Assembly (NCBI GenBank): GCA_017888105.1
Contig: JAGHGS010000122.1
Coordinates: 1 to 11,544, forward strand
Reading direction: 5' to 3'
Length of the DNA: 11,544 nt
Origin: Bacilli bacterium
Lineage (GTDB): Bacteria; Bacillota_I; Bacilli_A; RF39; UBA660
Below the pieces are notes generated by a model. It saw only the letters and a list, made by a program, of their open reading frames with translations, made no database searches and was not told the origin of the DNA. A program made the position numbers and the translations under genes. Within the stretch, counting starts at the first letter, position 1; each line of letters starts with the position of its first letter. This document shows positions 1 through 5,093 of this stretch, one piece after another.

Positions 1-81
1 AAGGCCGGACTTGAACCGGCACGGGTTTTAACACCCGCAGGATTTTAAGTCCTGTGCGTCTACCTATTCCGCCACTTGGGC
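1..81 (-). tRNA. tRNA-Leu (anticodon UAA), 3' end cut by window edge
   Basis: On the minus strand the sequence folds as a class II tRNA. It has a 5' acceptor strand GCCCAAG (75-81), a D arm, an anticodon stem CAGGA/TCCTG around loop CTTAAAA with anticodon TAA, a long variable arm CGGGTGTTAAAACCCG, and a T arm containing GGTTCAAGTCC. Reading runs out at base 1, so the last acceptor bases, the discriminator and any CCA lie outside the window. It reads leucine UUA codons, the dominant Leu codon in this AT-rich genome. It is divergent from the tRNA array to its right and has its own promoter. Confidence 0.95.
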
Positions 82-112
82 AGGCACTTGTCTTAATGAA
101 TAAGACTATTTA

Positions 113-141
113 AGTATAATATGTTTTTATTGCTTTTGCAA
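113..141 (-). promoter_or_regulatory. sigma-A promoter of tRNA-Leu
   Basis: On the minus strand TTGCAA (136-141) is followed after exactly 17 bp by TATACT (113-118). Transcription would start near 106 and leave a leader of about 25 nt before the mature tRNA. The leader contains a 6-bp inverted repeat, GTCTTA/TAAGAC (90-95/101-106). Assignment rests on box match and spacing only. Confidence 0.65.
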
Positions 142-233
142 GTACTTTTTGTAAAAAATAATTAATTTTTATGAAATATTTAAAAAAATGAGTTATAAAT
201 CTTTAGAGAAATTAAAAAAATAAAGAAATATGG

Positions 234-262
234 TTGACATGCTAAAATATCTTTGCTATAAT
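234..262 (+). promoter_or_regulatory. consensus sigma-A promoter of the tRNA array
   Basis: TTGACA (234-239) and TATAAT (257-262) are both perfect matches to the housekeeping consensus with an ideal 17-bp spacer, and a TG at 254-255 adds an extended -10 element. The start should be near 269, about 18 nt before tRNA-Ser. This is the strongest promoter in the window, as expected for stable RNA. Together with the tRNA-Leu promoter it explains the 205-bp gap 82-286. Confidence 0.88.
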
Positions 263-286
263 TTCTGTGTTGACCGGAAAAAACAT

Positions 287-379
287 GGAGGAATACCCAA
301 GTCTGGTTGAAGGGACCGGTCTTGAAAACCGGGAGGTCGAGCAATCGGCGCAGGGGTTCGAATCCCTTTTCCTCCGCCA
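287..379 (+). tRNA. tRNA-Ser (anticodon UGA)
   Basis: Class II tRNA. The acceptor strands GGAGGAA (287-293) and TTCCTCC (369-375) pair fully; the discriminator is G376 and CCA is encoded at 377-379. The anticodon stem CCGGT/ACCGG encloses loop CTTGAAA with anticodon TGA. A long variable arm follows, and the T stem 352-356/364-368 encloses TTCGAAT. It is first in a four-tRNA transcript, 13 nt before tRNA-fMet. Confidence 0.97.
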
Positions 380-392
380 CTTAATTTTACAT

Positions 393-469
<77 letters not shown>

Positions 470-472
470 TGT

Positions 473-549
473 GGTTCGTTAGTCTAGAGGCCTATGACGT
501 CTGCCTGTCACGCAGAAGATCACGGGTTCGAATCCCGTACGAACCGCCA
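473..549 (+). tRNA. tRNA-Asp (anticodon GUC)
   Basis: The acceptor GGTTCGT (473-479) pairs with ACGAACC (539-545); the discriminator is G546 and CCA is encoded at 547-549. The anticodon stem-loop contains GCCTGTCACGC with anticodon GTC. The T arm is CGGGTTCGAATCCCG. It is third in the array, 7 nt before tRNA-Phe. Confidence 0.97.
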
Positions 550-556
550 TTTTTTT

Positions 557-632
<76 letters not shown>

Positions 633-644
633 GAAATGTTACTT

Positions 645-674
645 AAAAACCTAGGTAATTTCTAGGTTTTTTTT
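645..674 (+). terminator. intrinsic terminator of the tRNA array
   Basis: Stem AAAAACCTAG (645-654) pairs perfectly with CTAGGTTTTT (662-671) around a 7-nt loop and runs into a T tract ending at 674. The minus-strand reading also has a short T run, so it may also stop transcription of the S1-domain gene, whose stop codon is at 709-711. Confidence 0.85.
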
Positions 675-708
675 GTGCTTTCTTTTTTACATAAAATCAA
701 ATATTCTT

Positions 709-1053
709 CTACTTTTTATTCCATTCTTTTAATTTATCATTAATCCATATATTAAGATGTTCTTTTAATGGTTGAAAACCGTTTTTATCACTTTCCTCTT
801 TTTCTTTGCCATCTAACTTATAATTGATATCTTTAATCGATAATTTTAAATGTTTTGTTTCATTATCTACTTCAATCACCTTAGCATATATTTCTTCTCC
901 TATTTCTGCATAATCCATAACATTATGAACAAAACTACTTGATATTTCTGATATATGAATTAAACCATTATATTCTTCATTTATTTTTACAAAAATACCA
1001 TATTCCTTAAAACCTGTTACAATACATTTTACTGTATCCCCTACTTCAAACAT
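709..1053 (-). CDS. S1-domain RNA-binding protein, YugI/GSP13 (CvfD) type
   Basis: 114 aa. Residues 2-75 form one S1 (OB-fold) domain with the family signature: VGDTVKCIVTGF, then YGIFVKI, then GLIHISEIS, ending KHLKLSIKDI. A short Lys/Glu-rich linker follows, then a C-terminal segment GFQPLKEHLNIWI that resembles the conserved GF..LK..L..WI tail of Bacillus YugI (general stress protein 13, about 130 aa). Proteins of this family bind RNA or the ribosome and have been linked to post-transcriptional stress and virulence control in Gram-positives; the target here is unknown. The start is supported by AGGTGAT five bases before ATG. It is divergent from the nfu-like gene across 81 bp with interleaved promoters. 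A single-domain S1 protein of this length is not ribosomal protein S1. Confidence 0.88.
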   Translation of the reverse strand: MFEVGDTVKCIVTGFKEYGIFVKINEEYNGLIHISEISSSFVHNVMDYAEIGEEIYAKVIEVDNETKHLKLSIKDINYKLDGKEKEESDKNGFQPLKEHLNIWINDKLKEWNKK

Positions 1054-1071
1054 GAACTATCACCTGAAGTT

Positions 1072-1100
1072 ATTATATCATGTTTTTCTTTACATACAAA
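1072..1100 (-). promoter_or_regulatory. promoter of the S1-domain gene
   Basis: On the minus strand TTTGTA (1095-1100) and a perfect TATAAT (1072-1077) are separated by 17 bp. The predicted start near 1065 falls at the Shine-Dalgarno AGGTGAT, giving a leader of about 12 nt. Its -35 region is interleaved with the oppositely directed promoter of the nfu-like gene. Confidence 0.5.
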
Positions 1101-1117
1101 ATATTTTCTTTTATAAT
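1089..1117 (+). promoter_or_regulatory. promoter of the nfu-like gene
   Basis: TTTACA (1089-1094) and perfect TATAAT (1112-1117) have a 17-bp spacer. The predicted start near 1124 coincides with the Shine-Dalgarno GGTGAT (1124-1129), so the leader would be only about 11 nt. Two polymerases probably cannot occupy this and the divergent promoter together, because 1089-1100 is shared. Confidence 0.55.
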
Positions 1118-1134
1118 AAATTTGGTGATTCATT

Positions 1135-1359
1135 ATGGAAGAACAAGTAAAATCATTAATCGAAGAATTAAAACCTTATCTAAATCAAGATGGTGGTGAC
1201 ATTGAATTCATTCGATTTGAAGATAATTATGTTTACATTAAACTTACTGGTGCATGTCGCGATTGCATGTTTCAAGATAATACGATTGCTTATGGAATTG
1301 AAGCATTGCTTAAAGATCGGATTCCCGAAATTGAAGGAGTTATAAATGTTGATTTATAA
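1135..1359 (+). CDS. Nfu-type iron-sulfur cluster scaffold/carrier
   Basis: 74 aa, the full length of the stand-alone NifU C-terminal domain. It begins with the family pattern LIEELKPYLNQDGGDIEFI, continues with the strand YVYIKLTGAC, and carries the CxxC pair Cys41/Cys44 (CRDC) that holds a [4Fe-4S] cluster between two subunits; it ends PEIEGVINVDL. These small proteins receive clusters from the SUF system and deliver them to apo-enzymes in the cytoplasm. B. subtilis has such a gene (yutI) in the same chromosomal neighbourhood as yutH and yutD, whose likely homologues follow here. The usual CPSS after the cysteines is replaced by CMFQ, a divergent but not disabling change. The start follows GGTGAT by five bases. 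The last codons form a terminator hairpin. Confidence 0.92.
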   Translation: MEEQVKSLIEELKPYLNQDGGDIEFIRFEDNYVYIKLTGACRDCMFQDNTIAYGIEALLKDRIPEIEGVINVDL

Positions 1360-1369
1360 CTCATTTTTT
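1337..1369 (+). terminator. intrinsic terminator built into the end of the nfu-like gene
   Basis: GAGTTATAAA (1337-1346) and TTTATAACTC (1353-1362) form a perfect 10-bp stem with a 6-nt loop, followed by A and six T's. The left arm and loop are coding, and the right arm contains the TAA stop (1357-1359) and two bases of the convergent gene's stop codon. Only the plus strand has a T tract, so yutH is not terminated here. Confidence 0.75.
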
Positions 1370-2287
1370 ATTTAATATCCAATCGATTCCTTCTATGGGT
1401 GTATATTTGTTTATTTCTATATAAGCATTACGTAGAAATTCTTCATATTCGTCTGCTTTTTCAATTATAGAAATTAATTTTTCTTCGTTTTCTAAATTGT
1501 TCATAATTGCTTCATATATATCAAAATAATAAGATGGATAAAGAAGTCTGGCATATAGAAGCTCTAAACTATAGGTTGAAAATTTTGTTATTTTAAGAGT
1601 TTCTTTTAAATAGCTGAGAGCATCTGCTTCTTTAAAAAATGCACTTTTTATATATTCGGCTATATCTCTAATCTCTAAATCAAAGATAAAACTTAAAGGA
1701 TTTAAATAATTTAATTTATAATTGGGATAATTGATGCGGCGATGGGATAAACATATACGATCTAACGGAGTTTTTTTGTATTTATTACTTATATTATTTA
1801 CGTAACTTATGGCATTTTCTCCTAAACCAATATAATAACTAAAACTATCTAAAATTATTTCTTTGTCTTTTCCTAATTCATGAATTTGGTATTCAAAATA
1901 ATCGATTTTATCACTCCAGAGTTTGGCCCAAGAATTACGATATAAATTGCTCTTATTTGGAGTTAGAATAAGAGTGTTATTTAATTTTATCATATCTTTT
2001 ATATCATATTCCTGCTTGATATTTCCTATTGGTTTTAGTAATACATAATTTGTATTATAAACGTTGGTAATAATTTTACCAAATTTATTTAGAATTAAAT
2101 CATGACATTCTATATTTCTAGCTTTTAATTCTTTACTTATTTCTACCAAATCTATTAATTCTCTTTCTGTTCTTTTAAATGGAACAAAGTAAAAAGATTC
2201 ATTCTTATAATCAAAGCAAAAAATTGTATCCCAATCCTCCACACTTTCAATATTAAAATTATAGTAATAATTAATAATATCTTTCAT
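1361..2287 (-). CDS. yutH: YutH/CotS-family spore coat-associated protein
   Basis: 308 aa from ATG 2285-2287. The upstream GTG (2294-2296) and ATG (2291-2293) overlap AGTGATG, which looks like the ribosome site, so the third in-frame start is preferred. The protein resembles the CotS/YutH/YsxE group of spore-coat proteins with an aminoglycoside-phosphotransferase (APH) fold. It has a helical motif WAKLWSDKIDYFEYQIHELG near residue 120, a degenerate catalytic-loop equivalent LSHRRIN near 180, then NPLSFIFDLEIRDIAEYIKS, which aligns with the metal-binding and DL motif region of the kinase fold. The usual HGDxHxxN and D-W/F-D residues are not recognisable, so it may be a pseudokinase. In Bacillus, YutH is a sigma-E-controlled coat component; a sigma-E-like -10 precedes this gene. 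It ends one base from the nfu-like stop codon. The assignment rests on weak overall similarity plus neighbourhood. Confidence 0.68.
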   Translation of the reverse strand: MKDIINYYYNFNIESVEDWDTIFCFDYKNESFYFVPFKRTERELIDLVEISKELKARNIECHDLILNKFGKIITNVYNTNYVLLKPIGNIKQEYDIKDMIKLNNTLILTPNKSNLYRNSWAKLWSDKIDYFEYQIHELGKDKEIILDSFSYYIGLGENAISYVNNISNKYKKTPLDRICLSHRRINYPNYKLNYLNPLSFIFDLEIRDIAEYIKSAFFKEADALSYLKETLKITKFSTYSLELLYARLLYPSYYFDIYEAIMNNLENEEKLISIIEKADEYEEFLRNAYIEINKYTPIEGIDWILNKK

Positions 2288-2302
2288 ATTCATCACTATT
2301 TA

Positions 2303-2310
2303 AGTGTATG
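2303..2310 (-). promoter_or_regulatory. sigma-E-like -10 box of yutH
   Basis: CATACACT on the minus strand matches the sigma-E -10 consensus CATACAMT exactly and ends 15 nt before the chosen ATG. The expected -35 (KMATATT, 13-15 bp upstream) is poor; nearby are ATTAAAA or GTATTAA inside the preceding terminator stem. The box abuts the T tract of that terminator. Confidence 0.38.
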
Positions 2311-2340
2311 AAAAAACTGATGATTTTAATACATCAGTTT
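2311..2340 (-). terminator. intrinsic terminator after the Pro/Thr-rich protein gene
   Basis: On the minus strand AAACTGATG (2332-2340) pairs with CATCAGTTT (2314-2322) over 9 bp around a 9-nt loop, followed by further T's to 2311. The gene's TGA stop (2334-2336) sits inside the stem. Stop, terminator, promoter -10, ribosome site and next start codon are packed into about 55 bp. Confidence 0.8.
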
Positions 2341-3362
2341 CCTACCGGATTATTTGGATTTACAGGCATAAAATTATTTAAATCCATAACTCTTTTCGCA
2401 TTATCATGGGCAATATTTGCTACTTGTTCTCTTGCTTCAGCATTGGCTAAATGTTCATTTGCATTTTTTAATTTTGCATTTATTTCTGCTTCTTTTTGAG
2501 CTAATTCTTGTTTTTTTATTTCTAGAGCATCTAATTCTTTTTGATATTTAGATACTAAAGCATCAAACATATTTTCACAGGCTTTTAAGAAGGTTTCTTT
2601 GTCATTATCAAAATTCATTGTGTTAGATTTTGGTTCTCTGGCTATATTTGTAGGGGTTGTACTTGGCATTACTTTTGGCTCTTCTACCGGACTTTTTGGC
2701 ATGTTTGTTGAAACTGGCATAGATTCTTCAGGTGTACTTGCTATCGGAGCTGCTGGCGGAATATTATTTCCGGTTGGCATTTCTTTATTTCCTACATTTA
2801 AAGCGGGACTTGGTTGTACTGGACTGACTTTATATGCCTCATCAATAAGATTCATTACCGATTCAGATTGAGATTCGGCTGGTGTAACTGGACTTGGAGT
2901 TACTGGAGTTACATTAATTGTTGTATTACTTACTGTATTTGTATTTGGCATTACAGGCGTAACTTCCGGTGTTATTGGTGTTAGAGTTGGCGCTTGATTA
3001 CCTTCTGTTGAGACATCTTCTACTATATAACGTGCTTTTATGGCATCAAAAGAAGATGCTGGTAAAGTAAGTGGTGTATAGTAAGCTTCATCCGCGATTA
3101 TATTTTCTCCTAACTTTACATATTCAAAGTTCGTTCCACTAATAATCCCTTTTAAGTAGTTTTTAACACTTTGCCATTCATTCGTATCATTAATTTTTTC
3201 TAGTTTTGATGTATATTTACTTACATAGATAATTGGAAGACCCATTGATCCCATCTTTTCACTATCCAAAACAACATATATATTATTTTCTGCTTTAAAT
3301 GCACTTAAAATATTTAAGCTTTCTACATTTCCAGTAGGCTTGGTAATATTTATTTTCGCCAT
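2334..3362 (-). CDS. unrecognised protein: N-terminal domain, Pro/Thr-rich linker, coiled coil
   Basis: 342 aa from ATG 3360-3362, chosen because AGAGAGGGA lies just upstream; longer readings into 3461 would overlap yutD and lack a ribosome site. I do not recognise the family. Residues 1-113 look like a compact alpha/beta or beta-rich domain (IYVVLDSEKMGS, GLPIIYVSKY, EWQSVKNYLKGIISGTNFEYVKLG). Residues 115-250 are a disordered linker rich in Pro, Thr, Ser, Asn and Val with repeated TP/SP units (TPITPEVTPVMP, VTPVTPSPVTP), interrupted by a short helix-like island VMNLIDEAYK (169-178). Residues 254-327 are Lys/Glu/Ala-rich heptads, a likely coiled coil, and the tail is Asn/Pro-rich. There is no signal peptide or membrane segment. 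It lies 50 bp downstream of yutD, probably in the same transcript. A cytoskeletal, scaffold or spore-structural role is conceivable but not shown. Confidence 0.8.
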   Translation of the reverse strand: MAKINITKPTGNVESLNILSAFKAENNIYVVLDSEKMGSMGLPIIYVSKYTSKLEKINDTNEWQSVKNYLKGIISGTNFEYVKLGENIIADEAYYTPLTLPASSFDAIKARYIVEDVSTEGNQAPTLTPITPEVTPVMPNTNTVSNTTINVTPVTPSPVTPAESQSESVMNLIDEAYKVSPVQPSPALNVGNKEMPTGNNIPPAAPIASTPEESMPVSTNMPKSPVEEPKVMPSTTPTNIAREPKSNTMNFDNDKETFLKACENMFDALVSKYQKELDALEIKKQELAQKEAEINAKLKNANEHLANAEAREQVANIAHDNAKRVMDLNNFMPVNPNNPVGN

Positions 3363-3412
3363 TTTCAATCCCTCTCTATTCTTTATAATTATATCAAAAT
3401 ATTTTTTATTCT

Positions 3413-3694
3413 TCAATTCTTTATTTCGCTGATCATAAACCAACGGCATCCATAAGCACAATTATTTTTTATATAATCACTCACTTTATCGACATCATTT
3501 AAATCTTTAAAGTTTTTATTTGTTTTACTATTAAATCCTTTTAATCTTAATTTTCCATAAGCAATATCGCCAACAATATAATCAAAATCATCAAAATATT
3601 CAGTTATTTTTTCTTCTAATTCTTCTACATTAATTGCATCCTTATAATTATTTAATACTTGGTACTTACGATTATTTATTGTAATTACTTCCAT
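3413..3694 (-). CDS. yutD: YutD family protein (DUF1027)
   Basis: 93 aa. It matches what I know of the YutD family (COG4470): a central block DFDYIVGDIAYGKLRLKGF (36-54) equivalent to the family's YDYIVGD.GY.QLRLKGF, and a C-terminal block YIKNNCAYGCRWFMI (74-88) equivalent to its Y..EYCNFGCAYFVL, including the paired cysteines Cys79 and Cys83. The molecular function is unknown; the protein is small, soluble and widespread in Bacilli. The start is well fixed by GAGGAGGG a few bases before ATG. The gene is second in the minus-strand run, 12 bp after the tail-anchored membrane protein. In B. subtilis yutD lies in the yut cluster with yutH, matching the gene content here, though the intervening genes differ. 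Confidence 0.85.
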   Translation of the reverse strand: MEVITINNRKYQVLNNYKDAINVEELEEKITEYFDDFDYIVGDIAYGKLRLKGFNSKTNKNFKDLNDVDKVSDYIKNNCAYGCRWFMISEIKN

Positions 3695-3706
3695 AAACCC
3701 TCCTCT

Positions 3707-4549
3707 TTAAATAATACTAAAAATAATAATTGATATGACACTAAGCGATGTTACAATTACACTCATCAATAACAATATGTCAACATAGCCATTTCCACTT
3801 GTTATTTTCTTTCCATGTAATTTATAATAGTCTACTGCTTTATTTAATTCTTTATCTCGATTAATACTTTCAGCATCCACCTCAAAATATTCATAGGCTT
3901 TACTTTGTGCTTCTTTTATTTCTTCCGTACTCATATTTTTTAAATTCGTTAAATTTACTCCTAATAAATTTAGAGCTTCTAAATTTAAATTACCACTAAT
4001 GGTTTTGTCTAAAGCTAGTTCCATTGTTACATCCATCTCATTTAGTTTTGAATAATAATACTTTTCAATAAAACTTAAATCATTGCTATTTAAATAATTA
4101 TAGGATATACGATATGGATGAGTGGTATGGGAAGAATATATTAAATCAAGGAATTTTTCTTCTTCAACTAAAGAAACTTCTTTATTTTTTTTCTTAGCTA
4201 CAAACATATCAACTAGATATTTTTGGATATTTGTAAAATATGGATTTTTTAATTTTATTTTGCGAGATTTATTTTGTTCTTCAAATTCATAAAATCTTAA
4301 AAAGTCATCTTTGAATAATGCCACTTCTGAATTACTCAAACCATATTTTCCTAAATTATTCATAAATACAATACTATTTTTTAAATAATATGGATTTAAA
4401 ATATCTAATTTTCCATAAATTAAGGCTAGCACGCGAATAACAACCACAGGAAAAGTATTATAAATATAGCCCTCTTCATTGTTTGCATTCGCTAAATAAT
4501 CTTGGATTGATTTTTCAAAAGCAATGTTCACAAAGTACTCTTCCCTCAT
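3707..4549 (-). CDS. unrecognised tail-anchored membrane protein
   Basis: 280 aa from ATG 4547-4549. A longer reading starts at a GTG (4556-4558) that is part of the AGGTGAAT ribosome site and is rejected. No family is recognised. Residues 1-250 are soluble, mostly helical and rich in Tyr, Asn, Leu and charged residues, with segments such as VVVIRVLALIYGKLDILNP (35-53) and YYYSKLNEMDVTMELAL (164-180). Residues 255-280 form one hydrophobic helix ending at the C-terminus, so the protein probably faces the cytoplasm and is anchored by its tail. It is first in the run leading to yutD and the Pro/Thr-rich protein, with a promoter at 4566-4594. A role tied to yutD or the cell envelope is inference from operon position only. 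Confidence 0.82.
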   Translation of the reverse strand: MREEYFVNIAFEKSIQDYLANANNEEGYIYNTFPVVVIRVLALIYGKLDILNPYYLKNSIVFMNNLGKYGLSNSEVALFKDDFLRFYEFEEQNKSRKIKLKNPYFTNIQKYLVDMFVAKKKNKEVSLVEEEKFLDLIYSSHTTHPYRISYNYLNSNDLSFIEKYYYSKLNEMDVTMELALDKTISGNLNLEALNLLGVNLTNLKNMSTEEIKEAQSKAYEYFEVDAESINRDKELNKAVDYYKLHGKKITSGNGYVDILLLMSVIVTSLSVISIIIFSII

Positions 4550-4565
4550 ATTATTCACCTAATCT

Positions 4566-4594
4566 ATTATAACAATTAAATGTGTAAAAAACAA
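4566..4594 (-). promoter_or_regulatory. sigma-A promoter of the tail-anchored protein-yutD run
   Basis: On the minus strand TTGTTT (4589-4594) and perfect TATAAT (4566-4571) are 17 bp apart. The -10 ends 16 nt before ATG, so the message would start at or just before the AGGTG ribosome site. Confidence 0.55.
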
Positions 4595-4703
4595 TTATCA
4601 AATTATGTCAATTCATTTACACTTTCTTTACTAAAAAGAGCTTAGTACTTTGGTATTTTATTTTATCTCATAAGTTTTATTTAACAAACTATAAAAATAC
4701 ATG

Positions 4704-4791
4704 AAAAAAGCACTTGACCCCGAGGGCATATAAGCCAAAAGAGAGTTTGGAAATTTGGTCAAGTGCTTTTATGTACAGAAAATCTCTGTAC
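4704..4791 (-). ncRNA. candidate small RNA, about 88 nt, family unknown
   Basis: Read on the minus strand, a start near 4791 gives an RNA that opens with a hairpin, TGTACAGA/TCTGTACA (8 bp, 5-nt loop, 4772-4792). It then forms a 14-bp perfect stem (right arm 4757-4770, left arm 4706-4719) whose last base pairs are A-T, ending with T's to 4704, as an intrinsic terminator does. The 37-nt apical region is not a simple loop. It can form CCAAA/TTTGG (4746-4750/4735-4739) or GGC/GCC (4734-4736/4725-4727), which compete for the same bases, and a second CCAAA copy lies at 4754-4758. No open reading frame or known riboswitch, SRP, 6S or tmRNA signature was found. It could instead be an attenuator for the gene starting at 4549, but that gene has its own promoter. 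The rest of 4550-4907 (4595-4703, 4827-4865) shows nothing further. Confidence 0.5.
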
Positions 4792-4797
4792 AACAAT

Positions 4798-4826
4798 ATT
4801 ATATATTTACTCTCAGTAATAATCAA
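4798..4826 (-). promoter_or_regulatory. sigma-A promoter of the candidate small RNA
   Basis: On the minus strand TTGATT (4821-4826) and perfect TATAAT (4798-4803) are spaced by 17 bp, predicting a start near 4791, at the base of the 5' hairpin. The agreement of promoter, hairpin and terminator positions is the main argument for a transcript here. Confidence 0.6.
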
Positions 4827-4865
4827 GAAAAAGAGTTCGACAATTTTTACCAATTTTAATTTTTA

Positions 4866-4892
4866 ACTATTTTTTATCTTATTCATAAAATA
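4866..4892 (+). promoter_or_regulatory. possible sigma-K-like promoter of the small membrane protein
   Basis: AC (4866-4867) is followed after 16 bp by CATAAAATA (4884-4892), fitting the sporulation sigma-K pattern AC-N16/17-CATANNNTA. The same stretch holds TAAAAT (4886-4891), which could serve sigma-A, but no good -35 accompanies it. AT richness makes chance matches likely. Confidence 0.35.
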
Positions 4893-4907
4893 AGTTAGGT
4901 GATATAT

Positions 4908-5093
4908 ATGTATCCAAGAGGACCTAGAGGAGGATTTTTTACTATTTTAGCAATTTTTTGCTTATGTATTTTAATTTTTTATCAAATTATTATAACTCTT
5001 ATTTTACCTTTTCGTTTTAATGTTTTTATATTATTGATTGAAGTTTTCATTTTATTTTGGTTGTTATTTCGTATTATCTATCCTCGATGTTAG
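4908..5093 (+). CDS. small two-helix membrane protein of unknown function
   Basis: 61 aa from ATG 4908. The in-frame GTG at 4899 lies inside the AGGTGAT ribosome site (4897-4903) and is rejected as the start. The N-terminus MYPRGPRGG is basic and Gly/Pro-rich. It is followed by two hydrophobic stretches (about 10-35 and 40-57) split by a short PFRFN turn, and the protein ends IYPRC. This suggests a hairpin in the membrane with both ends inside by the positive-inside rule. No family is recognised. A strong ribosome site, a plausible promoter and a terminator argue that it is real despite its size. It overlaps the end of ysxE by 20 bp, tail to tail. A role in the spore or mother-cell membrane is speculation from neighbours and the sigma-K-like box. 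Confidence 0.68.
   Translation: MYPRGPRGGFFTILAIFCLCILIFYQIIITLILPFRFNVFILLIEVFILFWLLFRIIYPRC

Noticed and set aside
2308..2871. Plus-strand frames opposite the Pro/Thr-rich gene (2308-2499 and 2599-2871), hydrophobic when translated
   Set aside because: They are mirror frames of a Pro/Ala/Thr/Glu-rich coding region on the other strand, with no ribosome sites.
3363..3461. N-terminal extension of the Pro/Thr-rich protein by 33 residues
   Set aside because: It would overlap the end of yutD, has no ribosome site, and its sequence is Lys/Asn-rich without domain character. AGAGAGGGA sits before the ATG at 3362.
4550..4558. GTG start nine bases upstream for the tail-anchored protein (similar cases at 4899 and 2296)
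   Set aside because: The GTG codons at 4556-4558 and 4899-4901 are part of the AGGTG ribosome-binding sequence itself, and that at 2294-2296 overlaps a similar AGTGATG. The ATG a few bases downstream is at normal spacing in each case.
4704..4770. Long inverted repeat read as an insertion-sequence end or CRISPR-like repeat
   Set aside because: There is a single copy, no flanking target duplication, no transposase and no spacer pattern. One strand has the T tract and promoter expected of a transcription unit.
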